This document shows, one piece after another, positions 35,086-36,717 of a stretch of 36,717 bases of DNA. Numbering within the stretch: position 1 is the stretch's first letter; each line of letters opens with the position of its first letter. A program made the position numbers and the translations under genes. The stretch lies in the NCBI GenBank assembly GCA_016840945.1, contig JAEORJ010000078.1:1-36717 (forward strand), in the 5' to 3' direction. This DNA is from Candidatus Gerdarchaeota archaeon. Lineage in GTDB: Archaea > Asgardarchaeota > Heimdallarchaeia > JABLTI01. The notes beneath the pieces were generated by a model. It did not search any database and was not told the DNA's origin. It was given only the letters and a program-made list of their open reading frames with translations.

Positions 35086-36297
35086 TTGATAATTCGACAA
35101 GCAACAATGGATGATTTTGATAAAATTCATGAATTAACAGCTTATAGTTATGGGTTCGATTCAGTTGGCACTCGAGAAAGGATGATAAAGAGATTTGAGC
35201 TAACTTGTGATGAAAATTTCCTAGTTGAAGTTGACAAACAAATAGTTGCTAATGCTAGAGCTATACCATTTGAACAAAATATTCGTGGTAATCTAGTTAA
35301 AATGAATGGTATAGCAATGGTTGTTAGCGCTCCTGAAATGAGAAGGAGAGGCTATGTTAGAGAATTAATGAATTATCTTCTAAAGAAAATGTATAATGAT
35401 GGCTTTGACACTTCTACACTTTATCCATTTAAAGATACATTTTATGGACGATATGGTTATGTAAATGCTCCACCATTTTATAAAATTGAAATCAATCCTA
35501 ATGTGTTAAGAAAATGGCGAAATCTCCCAGAAGGATACACAGTTAAAAGGGAAAGATTAAGTGATGTTTTTAATTTATATAAGGAATTACACCAAGAAGC
35601 AATGTTGAAAATCCATGGTGGGGTACCAAGAAGTGAAAAGAGATGGAAAGAATATGAAGGGCCCTCACCTGTTTGGTGTGCAGTAGCATATAATGATACT
35701 GGGAAAGTAGAAGGGATACTACTATACATAACTAAAGGCTTCAGCTCGGGATTTTCATGGTCAGAAGAAGGTACATTGAATACCATACAAAATGCGTTCT
35801 TCACTAGAACAGCAAAAGCAAAAGCAGCAATTTTTGGTTATTTATATCTACATGCAGATCAAATTGTGAAAATTACATTACCAATTTATGTTAATGAAAC
35901 AGATTACTATCCTTGGTTTAGTGACTATTTTATGGTAGATTATAAACTTGAAAATATCTTTATGGCTAGAATAGTTAATGTCAAAACAACACTTGAAAAA
36001 ATACACAGCCAAGTGGATGGTAAAATTATTTTAAAGATAACTGATGATATCATTGAACAAAATAATGGTTTTTATGAAATCACAGCAAACAAGAAAAAGA
36101 TTTCTGTCAAAACAATAAAAGATGCTAAAGATTATACAGAGTTAACTATTGAAGGAATCACTGCTTTAGTTTATGGATTATTAACCACAGATGAAATTGA
36201 AGCTTTCAGTTGGTTCAAGACTAATTCAAATGATGATAAGAAATTACTCGATGAGATGTTTCCACCTAAAAAACCAACTTTAACAGAAGGATTCTAA
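35086..36297 (+). CDS. GNAT acetyltransferase of the Eis-like family
   Basis: A 403-residue protein with the Eis layout. The N-terminal GNAT domain opens with IIRQATMDDFDKIHEL and has the acetyl-CoA loop around APEMRRRGYVRELM and the conserved DTFYGRYGYVNAP with the likely acid tyrosine. A second GNAT-like domain follows, and a C-terminal SCP-like domain ends in phenylalanine (LTEGF), as in mycobacterial Eis, whose C-terminal carboxylate takes part in catalysis. It probably acetylates amines or protein N-termini/lysines; the substrate is unknown. The TTG start is supported by GGTGAG five bases upstream. It follows the Pno1-like gene by 20 bases and may be co-transcribed, which is not part of the classic ribosome cluster. 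Confidence 0.87.
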   Translation: MIIRQATMDDFDKIHELTAYSYGFDSVGTRERMIKRFELTCDENFLVEVDKQIVANARAIPFEQNIRGNLVKMNGIAMVVSAPEMRRRGYVRELMNYLLKKMYNDGFDTSTLYPFKDTFYGRYGYVNAPPFYKIEINPNVLRKWRNLPEGYTVKRERLSDVFNLYKELHQEAMLKIHGGVPRSEKRWKEYEGPSPVWCAVAYNDTGKVEGILLYITKGFSSGFSWSEEGTLNTIQNAFFTRTAKAKAAIFGYLYLHADQIVKITLPIYVNETDYYPWFSDYFMVDYKLENIFMARIVNVKTTLEKIHSQVDGKIILKITDDIIEQNNGFYEITANKKKISVKTIKDAKDYTELTIEGITALVYGLLTTDEIEAFSWFKTNSNDDKKLLDEMFPPKKPTLTEGF

Positions 36298-36312
36298 AAA
36301 TAGAATTCATCC

Positions 36313-36717
36313 TTAAGGTTGAGTTGGCAAACCAGAAATAGCTGGTTTACCTTTCTTTATTGTTTCTTTAGCAGTTAATTGAATATTTGATGATTCAACT
36401 TCTTTATCCTCTTCTTTTTCTTCAACCTCATAATCTGAACTATGTAAATTACCTTTTGACAAGAATAAGTATCCGCTAACAATTGAAAGTAAAAGGCATG
36501 AAGAAGCACCACCAAGAACAATAAACATCGGTTCTATTGAATTTGCGATTAGAGTAACAATTATCGTCCCTATTAAATTTAGTAAGGAGCAGAAAAGAAA
36601 GCTAACAGATGTTGCTCTACCTAATTTTTCGTGGGTTATTTTTTCTTGTCGTAATGTAAATGATGGAATATTAGCACCACCATTAACAAAACCAAATGGT
36701 ATCGTTATAACAAAAAG
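36313..36717 (-). CDS. MFS transporter, C-terminal end (5' end outside window)
   Basis: The reading frame is open from the right edge: positions 36717 to 36529 encode 63 further residues before the first internal ATG at 36528. They read as the last helices of a major facilitator protein: PFGFVNGGANIPSFTLRQE, then ITHEKLGRATSVSFLFCSLL and GTIIVTLIA, with the LRQ...LGR pattern found before helix 11 in many MFS exporters. One more helix (IVLGGASSCLLLSIVSGYLF) is followed by an acidic, lysine-rich cytoplasmic tail of about 45 residues. It is 134 residues as seen. It converges with the Eis-like gene. Substrate is unknown. Confidence 0.8.
   Translation of the reverse strand, partial: LFVITIPFGFVNGGANIPSFTLRQEKITHEKLGRATSVSFLFCSLLNLIGTIIVTLIANSIEPMFIVLGGASSCLLLSIVSGYLFLSKGNLHSSDYEVEEKEEDKEVESSNIQLTAKETIKKGKPAISGLPTQP

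Noticed and set aside
36313..36528. A 71-residue single-helix membrane protein starting at 36528
   Set aside because: The same frame continues to the right edge with clear MFS-like helices, so this is the tail of a longer gene.

Overview
The window (about 31-32% GC by eye, tightly packed, no rRNA, tRNA, CRISPR array or insertion sequence seen) reads as archaeal chromosome. Archaeal markers are aIF1A, RIO1 kinase and a two-KH Pno1/Dim2-like protein in a row, archaeal adenylate kinase (AdkA), an archaeal-type inositol-1-phosphate synthase, and Shine-Dalgarno sites of the GGAGGTGAT type. The eukaryote-like content (a beta-propeller plus longin-like protein beside a 2304-residue alpha-solenoid, and a Ras/Rab-like domain that has lost its nucleotide-binding motifs) suggests an Asgard archaeon. 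A low-GC Heimdall- or Loki-type lineage is my inference; no marker was searched.

Layout: 1-2508, polysaccharide genes: the 3' end of a GH57 glycosidase, convergent with a GT4 glycosyltransferase and a half-length GT-B protein. 2629-3450, two small unknown proteins, one Cys-rich. 3634-5696, a PfkB sugar kinase and a stand-alone class II glutaminase. 5833-7867, an ABC-2 exporter (ATPase plus permease). 7885-8328, a zinc-ribbon membrane protein. 8453-12053, an oxygen and redox defence block, all on the minus strand: disulfide oxidoreductase, F420H2 oxidase-type flavodiiron protein, 1Fe superoxide reductase, 2Fe superoxide reductase and rubrerythrin. Perfect hairpins follow most of these units.

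12315-21540 holds the most unusual pair: a propeller/zinc-ribbon/longin-like protein followed by a giant TPR/SNAP-like solenoid ending in winged-helix-like domains. The parts recall eukaryotic coat and tether complexes, but the function is unknown. 21547-26706, an MFS transporter and an asymmetric heterodimeric ABC exporter. 26811-32655, a HEAT-repeat protein, inositol-phosphate synthase, AdkA paired with a coiled-coil protein, and the pseudo-GTPase. 32923-36297, aIF1A, RIO1, Pno1/Dim2 and an Eis-like acetyltransferase on the plus strand. 36313-36717, the C-terminal end of a second MFS transporter running off the right edge.

The coherent modules are O2/superoxide detoxification with reduced F420 and rubredoxin-type centres, initiation/ribosome maturation, alpha-glucan or glycoconjugate metabolism, and the propeller-solenoid pair. 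No gene-free stretch exceeds about 270 bases. Start codons are mixed (ATG, GTG, TTG). Several starts below were moved inward because a good Shine-Dalgarno site or the family length favours it.
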